A stretch of DNA of 64,000 nt. Source: Ficedula albicollis (lineage: Eukaryota; Chordata; Aves; Passeriformes; Muscicapidae). Positions 42,221 through 51,256 of this stretch are shown piece by piece; the stretch's first letter is position 1; the number at the start of each line of letters is the position of its first letter. Under the pieces are notes generated by a model, which made no database searches, had not been told where the DNA came from, and saw nothing but the letters and a program-made list of their open reading frames with translations. Where the stretch lies: NCBI RefSeq assembly GCF_000247815.1, contig NW_004775936.1:253971-317970 (forward strand). The letters are read 5' to 3'. The translations under genes were made by a program, and so were the position numbers.

Positions 42221-42959
42221 AAGTTTTCACAGAAGTGATTAGTCAGCACTGAGCTTTAATGCAGATTTGGTAATGGCCACTATAGCATTATTCTGCATCA
42301 CAGCAAAGACATTCCTGGACTTGTGGAGAGATTGAGACTAAAGGGAATTTATTGTCCCAAAGGGAATTCCGAGTGATATCATAATGTAAATAGAACATGG
42401 GAATGCTAATAAAGAATAAAATGAGCAGTGCTTTCAGTAAATAATAATTGTGAACACAATATTTATACTCCACATATTGTATTTTCTCATGCAGTGGTCT
42501 TTAAACTAGAGATATGATAGCTGTTAATCTAAGAGGTATTATATTTTAATTAGGAATTATTCTCCTCCAGAGTTTTTATTGGTCTTTGTTCTAAGAGCAA
42601 AAGTAGTTGAACCTTTTAGTCAAGACAGAAATCATTGTCAAGGTTGAGAAGGAAAAATGGAACAAGAAAAAATAATGCATTTTATTCTTACTTCTCTTTT
42701 TTTCTTGAAATATTGGTAGAGAAGATTCGTGGAAAATACTTAGGCATTTTTTTTTCCCTGGAAATATAAGACAGGTCCTTTGTTTATTGTTACAGTAATA
42801 TGCCCTTATGTAGCTATGGTGCTTCATTTTGTGGCATGTTATTGTTAAATAGTGCCAGGATTCTGATGGCAGTCATGTAAGCTAAATAGTTACGTATGAA
42901 TTTTTTTTATTGCTATATAATTCATGGTCCTTCTCCTTTTTATTTGCCTCCTTTTAGAC
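42221..42959. other. Intron a-b, short unannotated stretch
   Basis: AT-rich intronic DNA between a CR1 fragment and an LTR, with nothing recognised. Confidence 0.5.
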
Positions 42960-43579
42960 TGACAATTTGAGAATTCTGGGTAGATGTATGAGGGCTACTC
43001 CTGTTTTGCTGTTGCTTTTGTTTGTCCAGCTAGTTGGAACCCTGAAGCCTGGGAGTTTTGAACTTCCTGTGCTTTCTGGCACTGACCCCCAGAAGAACAC
43101 TGCTTTTGAACTGAGGCCTTGGAGAAGGCTTCCAAAATTGAGTGATAGAACTAGAATCACTGGTGTGTAGTTTGAATATAAGTGTGTAATATCACATGGT
43201 GAAGGGTTTGGAATTTGGGGTTTTTAGAATATAGTAATAGGTATGGAACAAAATGGAGGTTTTGGGGCATTGGTTTTTCTTCCTTCTTGTTGTTCTTCTT
43301 CTTGTGTTTGTGTAGCATTTTTTAATTGGATAGAGGATGCCGCACTGCAGGTCACGGGTGTTTGGTCATTGGGTCAAAAGTAAAAATAATGTAAGTGTTA
43401 GCTTTTAATTGGTCAATTAGGCCTTAAAATTGTAATGAGCGAGATCCATCACCATTTCTGCATTTTTAGCTTGTTAGCTAGAAGTGCCGCAGCACTCACA
43501 GTACTATAGACAAGAATTAATAAATAGCCGAGTCTGAACACGAAATACCATCTCTCGAGCCTTTAATCCTGGCTCTGAC
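42960..43579 (+). mobile_element. Solo LTR-like element, sense, just upstream of exon b
   Basis: The layout is LTR-like: a candidate TG start at 42960, a U3-like region with CAAT-like TTAATTGGTCAATTAGG, AATAAA at 43519-43524, then a short R/U5-like tail (GAGTCTGAACACG, CGAGCCTTTAATCCTGGC). The tail resembles ERVK-type passerine LTRs as I recall them. No internal retroviral sequence adjoins it. The ends are approximate, since I do not see a clear CA terminus or target-site duplication. It carries a 67-codon ORF with a hydrophobic leader (42967-43170). Its 3' end lies only about 75 bp before the exon b start, so it sits next to the branch-point region. Confidence 0.6.
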
Positions 43580-43654
43580 TGAAGAGGAAAAAATGAAGAT
43601 CAACTCTAATACAGCTGACACTTGTTGCTAACACCCAGTATTTCCCTCCTGCAG

Positions 43655-43838
43655 AGGAGCTGAAGGAGAAGCTGCAGCAGTACGTGGATGAAGTGAATGC
43701 CCACAAGCCTGGTTTCATCAAGGTGGTGCGGCACAGCAGGCAGGAGGGGCTGATCCGCTCGCGGGTCAGCGGCTGGAGAGCGGCGTCGGCGCCCGTGGTC
43801 GCGCTCTTCGACGCGCACGTGGAGTTCAACGTGGGCTG
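43655..43838 (+). CDS. GALNT18: GALNT18 exon b: catalytic core with metal-binding D-A-H
   Basis: Starts with AG completing Glu, then ELKEKLQQYVDEVNAHKPGF, IKVVRHSRQEGLIRSRVSGW and FDAHVEFNVG, ending in TG of a split Trp. FDAH is the D-X-H signature whose Asp and His bind Mn2+ and the UDP diphosphate in this family. EGLIRSR is the conserved loop before it. The acceptor is CCTCCTGCAG at 43645-43654, and a plausible branch site CTAAC at 43628-43632 lies about 23 nt upstream. The donor is GTACGT at 43839. About 18 CpGs fall in 184 bp, clustered in the 3' half, in sharp contrast with exons c and d. The last eight exon bases and the donor recur 14 more times downstream as the core of a minisatellite. 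The minus-strand ORFs across this exon are shadows. Confidence 0.95.
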
Positions 43839-44785
43839 GTACGTGCCTCTTCTCTGACCCAGGCACCCTGTCCAACACTGCTGGTGAAATTCACCATGGG
43901 CTGGTATGTGCCTCTTTCACTTCCCTGACCCAGGCACCCTGTCCAACACTGATTAACCATGGGCTGGTACGTGCCTCTTCCCTGACCCAGGCACCCTTAT
44001 AACACTGCTGGTAAAATTCACCATGGGCTGGTATGTGCCTCTTCCCTGACCCAGGCACCCTTATAACACTGCTGGTAAAATTCACCATGGGCTGGTATGT
44101 GCCTCTTCCCTGACCCAGGCACCCTTATAACACTGCTGGTAAAATTCACCATGGGCTGGTATGTGCCTCTTCCCTGACCCAGGCACCCTTATAACACTGC
44201 TGGTAAAATTCACCATGGGCTGGTATGTGCCTCTTCCCTGACCCAGGCACCCTTATAACACTGCTGGTAAAATTCACCATGGGCTGGTATGTGCCTCTTC
44301 CCTGACCCAGGCACCCTTATAACACTGCTGGTAAAATTCACCATGGGCTGGTATGTGCCTCTTCCCTGACCCAGGCACCCTTATAACACTGCTGGTAAAA
44401 TTCACCATGGGCTGGTATGTGCCTCTTCCCTGACCCAGGCACCCTTATAACACTGCTGGTAAAATTCACCATGGGCTGGTATGTGCCTCTTCCCTGACCC
44501 AGGCACCCTTATAACACTGCTGGTAAAATTCACCATGGGCTGGTATGTGCCTCTTCCCTGACCCAGGCACCCTTATAACACTGCTGGTAAAATTCACCAT
44601 GGGCTGGTATGTGCCTCTTCCCTGACCCAGGCACCCTTATAACACTGCTGGTAAAATTCACCATGGGCTGGTACGTGCCTCTTCCCTGACCCAGGCACCC
44701 TTATAACACTGCTGGTAAAATTCACCATGGGCTGGTATGTGCCTCTTCCCTGGCCCAGGCACCCTTATAACACTGCTGGTAAAAT
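43831..44785. repeat. 64-bp minisatellite founded on the exon b splice donor, 15 units
   Basis: Each unit holds GGGCTGGTAYGTGCCTCTT. The exon-intron junction (GTGGGCTG|GTACGT) is the first copy. Donor-like GGTAYGT sites have their GT at 43839 (true), 43904, 43967, then every 64 bp from 44031 to 44735. The first two spacings are 65 and 63 bp; from 44031 the period is exactly 64. The first three units carry CCCTGTCCAACACTG where the later ones carry CCCTTATAACACTG, so the array grew away from the exon. Two downstream units keep TACGT (43967, 44671) and the others have TATGT. Later units start TTCACCATGGGCTG where the exon has TTCAACGTGGGCTG, so the coding part has diverged. The first intronic frame meets TGA within one unit. 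Confidence 0.97.
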
Positions 44786-45694
44786 GCTAATGAAGTGTCT
44801 ATAAAGAGATGCACAGCATTCCCTGGGAAACAACGGGAATGCTGCAGCTCCCAGCTCTGCCCCACGGGCTGGGATTATCCCTGGCCATTCCAGAATCCAT
44901 CATGAATTATTAATTATTATCCAACCTTTCTGACCCAGGCACGCTTTCTGACACTGGCATTCCATTCTCAGACTGGCATTCCTCTTGCGTTTAGAGGGTG
45001 AGTTAGAATTCTCAGCTTTTCAATGAAGATTCAGACATCATCATGGACACAAGCAGGAAAAATGTGTTTGTGCTGTGTAATATGATCTAGATCCATTTTT
45101 ATGGTTTGAGTTATCTGCTGATCTAATTACAGTGTACTTAAATCATATTGGAAAGCTGCACATTAAAAATCTCCTTCAATAATGGTGCCCTTTGCCCCTG
45201 AGGGTGAATGTATTTTCTTTTCATTAAAAATATTATGTTTCTTTTATGTTCTGCAGTGTAAACAAAGAGGTGTTATTTTGGCCACTCTGCAAAATTAAAC
45301 ATAACTAAAATAATGTGTTTTAACTCGTTCAGTCTGCATTTAATATCTCCCTTGCTCCTTAAGTAAAAATGATGGTTAAAAGGCAGGAGCTTCTGTCCCT
45401 AGGATAGATCTATTATTAACTCTGATCCTGATGTCCTTGATAATGCCAAGAGCCTGAAGTTATTGTTACTTGGTAGCATGGATATAAATGCTGTGTAATA
45501 TGCAGATACTCATTTCTTCCATCCACCAGCTCAAACCAAGGTTAACAACAGGGCATCCCAGAGTAGGTGTTGCAGTGTGTTATTTTGGGGCAAATCTTGC
45601 ACTGCCTAAACTCCATCTCAAAGCAGAGAGGGCTCTGAATGGGTAACAGCTTTAGACTTTGCTCTTTCTGAAAAATACAGCATAAGCTGCTGTA
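44786..45694. other. Intron b-c, no gene seen
   Basis: Intronic. TTTCTGACCCAGGCACGCTT near 44927-44946 is a displaced, degenerate scrap of the 64-bp unit, suggesting the array was once longer or was interrupted. The rest is AT-rich with nothing recognised. Confidence 0.55.
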
Positions 45695-45757
45695 TCGTTT
45701 CTTTGGTGGTGGACTAAATAATTTTTAAAGGCTCCTTCCAAACCAAACTATTCTGAT
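45695..45757 (+). mobile_element. CR1 LINE 3' tail relic
   Basis: GGTGGTGGACTAAATAATTT followed by AAAGGCTCCTTCCAAACC and CAAACTATTCTGATT matches the last part of CR1 (…GGTCCCTTCCAACCC…ATTCTGTGATT). It ends about 65 bp before exon c. Confidence 0.6.
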
Positions 45758-45821
45758 TTCCATCAGTCCTGTCCTTGTATCGATATAATCTTAACATTGT
45801 ATTTAATTTTTTTTTTCTTAG

Positions 45822-46019
45822 GGCAGAACCAGTGCTCACCAGGATAAAAGAAAACAGAAAAAGAGTAATTTCTCCATCATTTGATAACATTAAGTATGAT
45901 AATTTTGAAATAGAGGAGTATCCTCTCTCAGCACAGGGCTTTGACTGGGAGCTGTGGTGCCGCTATCTGAACCCTCCTAAGTCCTGGTGGAAACTGGAGA
46001 ACACAACTGCTCCAATAAG
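45822..46019 (+). CDS. GALNT18: GALNT18 exon c: middle of catalytic domain
   Basis: Completes the split Trp, then AEPVLTRIKENRKRVISPSF, DNIKYDNFEIEEYPLSAQGF, DWELWCRYLNPPKSWWKLEN and TTAPI, ending with AG of a split Arg. Trp-AEPVL follows D-A-H as WLEPLL does in canonical family members. RKRVISPSFDNI corresponds to their RxxVxCPxID strand. ENTT contains an N-glycosylation sequon. The acceptor is a long T tract ending CTTAG at 45821, and the donor is GTAACA at 46020, which is weaker than the other donors. Only one CpG occurs in 198 bp, and codons end mostly in A/T, unlike exons a, b and e. The exon is intact with no stop. Confidence 0.95.
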
Positions 46020-46159
46020 GTAACAGTGACCTGAGTTAGTGTCACTGGCAGTGGGTATAACAGGGGTGAGTGGGCTCAGGTGTCTCATAGCTTTCACTGA
46101 CTGTAAAGTTCAAATACTTAAACATCCTTGAGCTGTCCTCTTCAGCTTTGTCCTTGACA

Positions 46160-46325
46160 CCTACACAGTCATCAAGAAAACTCTTGTTTTCAGTAGATCT
46201 TTTTAAAGGTTTTTAAAGGAAAGTCTTGTTTTCAGTAGATCTTTCTAAAGGAAAGTCTTGTTTTCAGTAGATCTTTTTTTAAGGTTTTTACAGGAAACTC
46301 TTATTTTCAGTAAATCTTTTTAAAT
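46160..46325. repeat. Four imperfect tandem copies of a TCTTGTTTTCAGTAGATC unit
   Basis: TCTTGTTTTCAGTAGATCTT occurs three times, with spacing about 45-60 bp, and a fourth copy reads TCTTATTTTCAGTAAATC. The units also share TTTTTAAAGG and AGGAAA. Each copy contains a pyrimidine run followed by CAG, so it resembles a splice acceptor, but no exon follows. It begins about 140 bp downstream of the exon c donor. Confidence 0.85.
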
Positions 46326-47044
46326 AGGTTTCCTGCTGAAGTGGAATGGTAGGCAGGGCTGCTCAGCAGCACTGTTTTCTCCAAATGTATTTCCTGTTAA
46401 TTTCGTGCTCACAGGCCAGAAGTGGAATTTTCTTTGCAGTTACATGACATAAGCAGAGCTGATCTGACACCTGTATTCTTTATAAAGCTGTCACATAGGT
46501 GTACAGCTGTGCTGTGCTAGGAGTTAATGTTTGGTCACTGACACTGAGAGCAAAGGCTGCATTAGGTCCTTTGGGGCAATCTGGGTCCTCATTTTCTTAC
46601 CATGCCCAGAGTGTTGTGAGGCTGGTACAGAACAATACCTTTGTGTCAGGGTATTGAATGTATGAGGTGTATATAGCCTCTGAACCACTCAGCATCTCTG
46701 CTGTGATTGCAGCCCTCTCTTGTAGATACACATTCATTCCAAGGATGAATGTGCCATGGTACCTGTGCTCTAGATCCCTGCAGCAAAAAAGTGTGAACAC
46801 AGTTTTCACCACCTGAAAAGCAGAACCTCAAACAGCACTGGCAGCTAGTTTTCATCCAGTAGCTCTGTCTTTACAGGCAGCCTTTTTTCTCAGGTTCTCT
46901 CAGTTTAAAGCTCTCTAAACTGCACTGACCCAAGAACAGGACCTAGAATTGGAAAGCAGGGGATAAAAATTAACAGGTTTGCCAGAGACAAATGTAAAAA
47001 GGGGTGATAACAGTTATTGCTGTTAATGAGCTCTGTTACCACTA
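46326..47044. other. Intron c-d, no gene seen
   Basis: Intronic DNA with nothing recognised. Confidence 0.5.
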
Positions 47045-47462
47045 TAAAAATGTTCTGTGAAGACAGGTTGAGACAGTTTGGGTTGCTCAGCCTGGAGAAA
47101 AAAAGGCTCCAGGGGATTTACAGCACCTTCCAGTACCTAAAGGGTACTTTTTATTTCCAAGAAAGCTGGAAAGTGACAGAAGTAGGTAGTGATAGGACAA
47201 GAGGGAATGGCTTTAAACCGGCAGGGCAGGGTTATGTTAGATATTAGGATGAAATTCTTCCCTGTGAGGGGGGTGAGGCACTGGCACACGTTACCCAGGG
47301 AAGTTGTGGATGCCCCATCCCTGGAAGTGTTCAGGGCCAGATTGGATGGGGCTCTGAGCAACCTGATCTATTTGAAGATGTTCCTGCTCATGGTCAGGGT
47401 TTGGAATGGGAAGATCTTTAAAGCCCCTTCCAGCCCAAGCCATTCTCTGATCCTGTGATTAA
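47045..47462 (+). mobile_element. CR1 LINE 3' end, sense, best-preserved copy
   Basis: CR1 3'-end landmarks appear in order: GGTTGAGACAGTTTGGGTTG, CTCAGCCTGGAGAA, GTGATAGGACAAGAGGGAAT, GGCTTTAAACCGGCAGGGCA, TTAGATATTAGGATGAAATT, CCCAGGGAAGTTGTGGATGC, CCATCCCTGGAAGTGTTCA and CCTTCCAGCCCAAGCCATTC, ending TGATCCTGTGATT. It is 5'-truncated to about 415 bp, as is usual for CR1, and non-coding. Its sense matches the host gene. Confidence 0.93.
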
Positions 47463-48883
47463 TTATATAGAATAATTATTATGATTTTTAAAATTAAAAG
47501 CATTGAAACACAGAGTAATGAGCAAATGTAGTGTTCCATTTTTCCCCCAAACTCTGTTCTGTATGAGGGCTGGGGAGTGAGTGTCCTTTATGAATTTCAG
47601 GTTTGTTGCCTAGCCCTTTCCCTGGCACATTTTTTTAATTCAGTGCAATATTCTGCATGTGTGTGTTGGATAATTAAAATAAACACACCAACAAACAAAG
47701 CCCATGTGTGTTGATGGATGGTTTCTATCATGCCTCCATTATGCGTTTAGAATTATAGCAAAGGGAAGCAGGTGCTCTGAGAAATACTTAAAAACAATAA
47801 GCAAAGGTACCTATCATAAAAGAAGCATAACTTTTGTATTGATGTTAACTGCTATTTTCTTCATTAATAAACACATCAGAAACAGTCTTTCAGCGTTACA
47901 AAGTTGGTACTATAGCACTTAGAGGCATTAATATATGGATTTCTGCAGAACTGTACAATCTGTGATTAAGACAGCCTTTGATCTGTTTGAAATTAGCTGT
48001 GTCCACTAGCTGTAGCTTGAGTGTTCTCAGTAAAAGCAGGGTAGTTTCCCCTGTACTGTTCATTAATATCCTGTCATTACCAGAGTGCCTGATACAAGCA
48101 TAATAATCTGAAAAGACTTACTTATTTCTTGCAATTATGGATTAGAAGGTAGGAGAAAAAGGAAAAGGCTAAATGACTCTGTACCCTTCTCCACTGCATC
48201 TCGTAAAGGTGAAATTGTACCCTCTGTGGCTGAACTCTTACCTGATTCAAATTGGTTCTGTATAGTAATAATCACTTGGTTCAGAGTGTGACATAAATAG
48301 AGCTTAGTGACCCAGTGAAGCCATGTGATGTGTTTAAATTTGGCTCAGGACAATGGACTGATGTTACACTGTGCTGGTAAAGGCAGATTTTTCTGGATTC
48401 TGTGTTAAAAACCTTATCTGGATGGTCCTATTCAAGAAATAATCTCTTTTTTTTATGTAAGCTTACAGCTGAACCTGGCTTCTGGCTAAACACACAGAAC
48501 TGTGCATATCAGTGTGGGTATCATTTGCAATTGCCACAGACCAGAGACTTGAGGACTTAGCAAGGACAGAGACTGCACTGGCTGGTGCCTCAGGAACAAA
48601 ACTGGTCCTGGGTCTGGCACTGTTAGCACTGAAATCCTGGCTGCTCTGGGGAATATTTATGTCCAATAATTTGCCTCTAATTTCCTTCGGTGGTGTTCAT
48701 TTCACTTCAGAATTAAGAATATTAGAAGGCAAGGCTCAATAAAACTCTTTGAGAAATACTTTCTTAAGAATCTGTTTTGCTGCACCATTTTATCTAGCAA
48801 TGATAAATAAAATCTGTGTCTGAATAATGAAATTCTTCATAATTTATCTTCTAATTTTGGTTGCTGCTGGTTTATTCTTCCAG
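47463..48883. other. Intron c-d, no gene seen
   Basis: AT-rich intron ending in the exon d acceptor (GGTTTATTCTTCCAG at 48869-48883). Nothing else is recognised. Confidence 0.55.
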
Positions 48884-48998
48884 AAGTCCTGCATTGATTG
48901 GATGCTTCATAGTAGATAGAGAATACTTCCAAGAAATTGGATTACTGGATGAAGGGATGGAAGTATATGGAGGAGAGAATGTGGAGCTCGGAATCAGG
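48884..48998 (+). CDS. GALNT18: GALNT18 exon d: first half of the Gal/GalNAc-T motif
   Basis: The first base completes Arg; 38 codons follow: SPALIGCFIVDREYFQEIGL, LDEGMEVYGGENVELGIR. YGGENVELGIR, continued by VWQCGG in exon e, is the Gal/GalNAc-T motif that contacts the donor sugar. Canonical family members have WGGEN here; the Y subfamily has Tyr in place of Trp, and that substitution is seen. The acceptor is TTCTTCCAG and the donor is GTAAGG at 48999. The exon ends in phase 0 after AGG. One CpG occurs in 115 bp. The minimal ORF extends into the intron, where it is not homologous. Confidence 0.95.
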
Positions 48999-50514
48999 GT
49001 AAGGAAAACAGTCAGTACTGGTGGTATGTTTAAAATACAGCTTGCTACCTATTGCAAGGGGGAAAAGCAGTTCAAACATGGATGATGGCATGGAAAGCAG
49101 ATACACAGCTCTGCAGATGTGTAAATTTATTTGAGGAGAGAAGGGGGGGAAAAGAGCAAAAGCTCTCTTTATGGAACTTAATCTGGGACAAGGGTAGAAG
49201 TACAGAATTTAAGATTTTTCTTTCAACAGTGCTAGAATTTTGCAGTTACCTAAAACTCCCTGCTCACCTGTGATCCCAGACTCAGTAAGGAGAATAGTTT
49301 CTCACAGGTGTGATGGGAAAAACCTTTCTAGATTACTTGGTTTATTTAAGTTAGGAAAATCACTGTGGAGCAAAGTGGAATATAGAGGCATTCATGCTGC
49401 CTTCCAGAGGGAAGGGAATTAAGGTATTCAATATGTGCATATATTTTCTTTTCCCATTGTACACTCTTCAGCTGTTTACTGTAATGCAGTATTGTGTGTG
49501 ATTTGTGTACTTCTTTCTGTTCTCTTTGAGAATATCTCAGGTTTTTGATAAGAGCAGAATTCTTAGGTAGATAATGGTGATGAAAAATGGTGTGATGTGT
49601 TATAAAACTAGATTCTGTACCCCACTATGAAATTTAGGGGAAGGTAACATTGTGTTTTGAGCCTTTTAGTTGCCAGAATAAAAGCATACTGTTGTACAAT
49701 AGCAAAAAAAAAAAAAAGAAAAAGAAAGGAAGTTACAGTAAGAATATAGAATTATCTCCTGAGACAGCCAGATATAACAAAAAATACTCATTTTTACTTC
49801 TGGTTTCTTGAAATTCTTTTTTTTGTGCCTGTCAGAGATAAACAGTTATTTCAGCCCAAGTGAAGCACACACCCCCTTTCAGCTACACTAGAGCACTTTT
49901 TTAAGGAAAGGAAGGGAGAAATGCAAGACTGCTTCTTTTAATAGCACCATTCTTCTCACTGTGAGGGCCAGAGACCTGCCTTCTGTTTCCAAAAGCTTAT
50001 TTTGCAGCTCAATGTTGCAATGAGTTGAAAATTAACATTACTTGGATTTTTCTGTTCTTTTTACAGCTGTCAAAAAAGCATTGTTGCCCTGTTGTGAGCG
50101 CCAGGGGTTTTCTCTCAGCTTGCATCATGAGATGCACCCTGTCTGGTCCACAGTACTTGGCCTGGGAGGAGCTGATTGTTGGTGTGGTGATAGTCAGGAC
50201 CAGAGAGACACAGTCTGTGCATAATTGACATTTTGGACTAGGCTGGATCCCTGGAATGAGGCCTGATACTGCTCTGATTTCTTTGTGGCTTTTTGTCTGT
50301 CTCCAGGGAAGCAGTGCCTGACCTACCTAAAAAACTTCCATGCATAACAGATTGTAGTGTGCAAGGTAGCCTAATACATACTGCCTTATCTGACTTTGTT
50401 CTGGCTTGGATCTGTGTTCCTGGCTATATGCAAACTAATTACAGAGCTGTAATAAACAGATGTTTTAGCAGTTTCTCACAATCCTCAGTGTGTCTGAGAT
50501 CATGCAAGGATGAG
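48999..50514. other. Intron d-e, no gene seen
   Basis: AT-rich intronic DNA. An A-rich tract (A13 then AAAAG repeats) near 49704-49730 could be a decayed retroposon tail, but no element body was recognised. Confidence 0.5.
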
Positions 50515-50745
50515 ACTCAGCGAGGGGAGACCTCCCAGTGCTCTTCAGCATCCTCAGGAGGGGAGGTAGAGGCGCAGGCACTGGTCTCTTCACTCTGGTG
50601 GTCAGTGGCAGGACCAGGGGAATGGCCTGGAGCTGTGTCACAGGAGGTTTAGGCTGGATATCAGGAGAAGGTTTTTCACCCAAGGGTGACTGGGCTGGAA
50701 CATCTCTAGATTACTTGTGTCCCTTCCAACTGCAGGACTGACAAT
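50515..50745 (+). mobile_element. CR1 LINE 3'-end fragment, sense
   Basis: GAGGGGAGACCTCCCAGTGC, GTCAGTGGCAGGACCAGGGG, AATGGCCTGGAGCTGTGTCA, GGTTTAGGCTGGATATCAGG, AGAAGGTTTTTCACCCAAGG and TCCCTTCCAAC follow the CR1 3' end in order. Internal deletions are present. Confidence 0.85.
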
Positions 50746-50952
50746 GAATCACTTAACCAAAACTGTCATTCATCCCCAAAAACTACATTATGGTTACAGT
50801 ATTAGTGCAATAAATAATGTTTCCATTTTTAAATGCTGCTCTCCAATCTATGGCTACATGTTCCTCACTGTACCTCATCTTTCATTGCTGTTTTCATTTG
50901 TTTTAAGAAGTATCTAGTTTTTTCTAGTATTCTGCTGTGTGATAAGCATTAT

Positions 50953-51256
50953 CACTCAGGATAGTGGACAAGCAGACACTGTCTGTCCAAAATGGCCTGC
51001 TAGGGAAATTTTATGCATAAGCTAGTAAGAACAAACATCTAGATGAACTGGAGAGTTTATTTTTGGCCACTCAGGATAATGGACAAGCAGACACTGTCTG
51101 TCCAAAACGGCCTGCTAGGGAAATTTTATGCATAAGCTAGTCACTCAGGATAGTGGACAAGCAGACACTGTCTGTCCAAAATGGCCTGCTAGGGAAATTT
51201 TATGCATAAGCTAGTAAGAACAAACATCTAGATGAACTGGAGAGTTTATTTTTGGC
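50953..51256. repeat. Three-copy tandem repeat, long-short-long (115, 74, 115 bp)
   Basis: Copies start CACTCAGGATARTGGACAAG at 50953, 51068 and 51142. The first and third carry a 41-bp tail (AAGAACAAACATCTAGATGA through TTTATTTTTGG) that the middle one lacks. The copies are otherwise almost identical; the middle one has ATAATGG for ATAGTGG and AAACGG for AAATGG. The pattern fits duplication of a 189-bp long-plus-short unit with the last short copy absent, or deletion within a middle copy. Confidence 0.93.

Noticed and set aside
43563..44088. Minus-strand ORFs over exon b and the 64-bp array
   Set aside because: Antisense shadows of exon b and its repeats; the + strand carries the conserved GALNT18 frame.
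43831..44785. Possible CRISPR array
   Set aside because: The 64-bp units are contiguous with no unique spacers, contain an exon junction and sit in a vertebrate gene.
47017..47458. ORFs across a CR1 copy as possible CR1 protein
   Set aside because: The segment is the non-coding CR1 3' end; the reverse-transcriptase region is absent.
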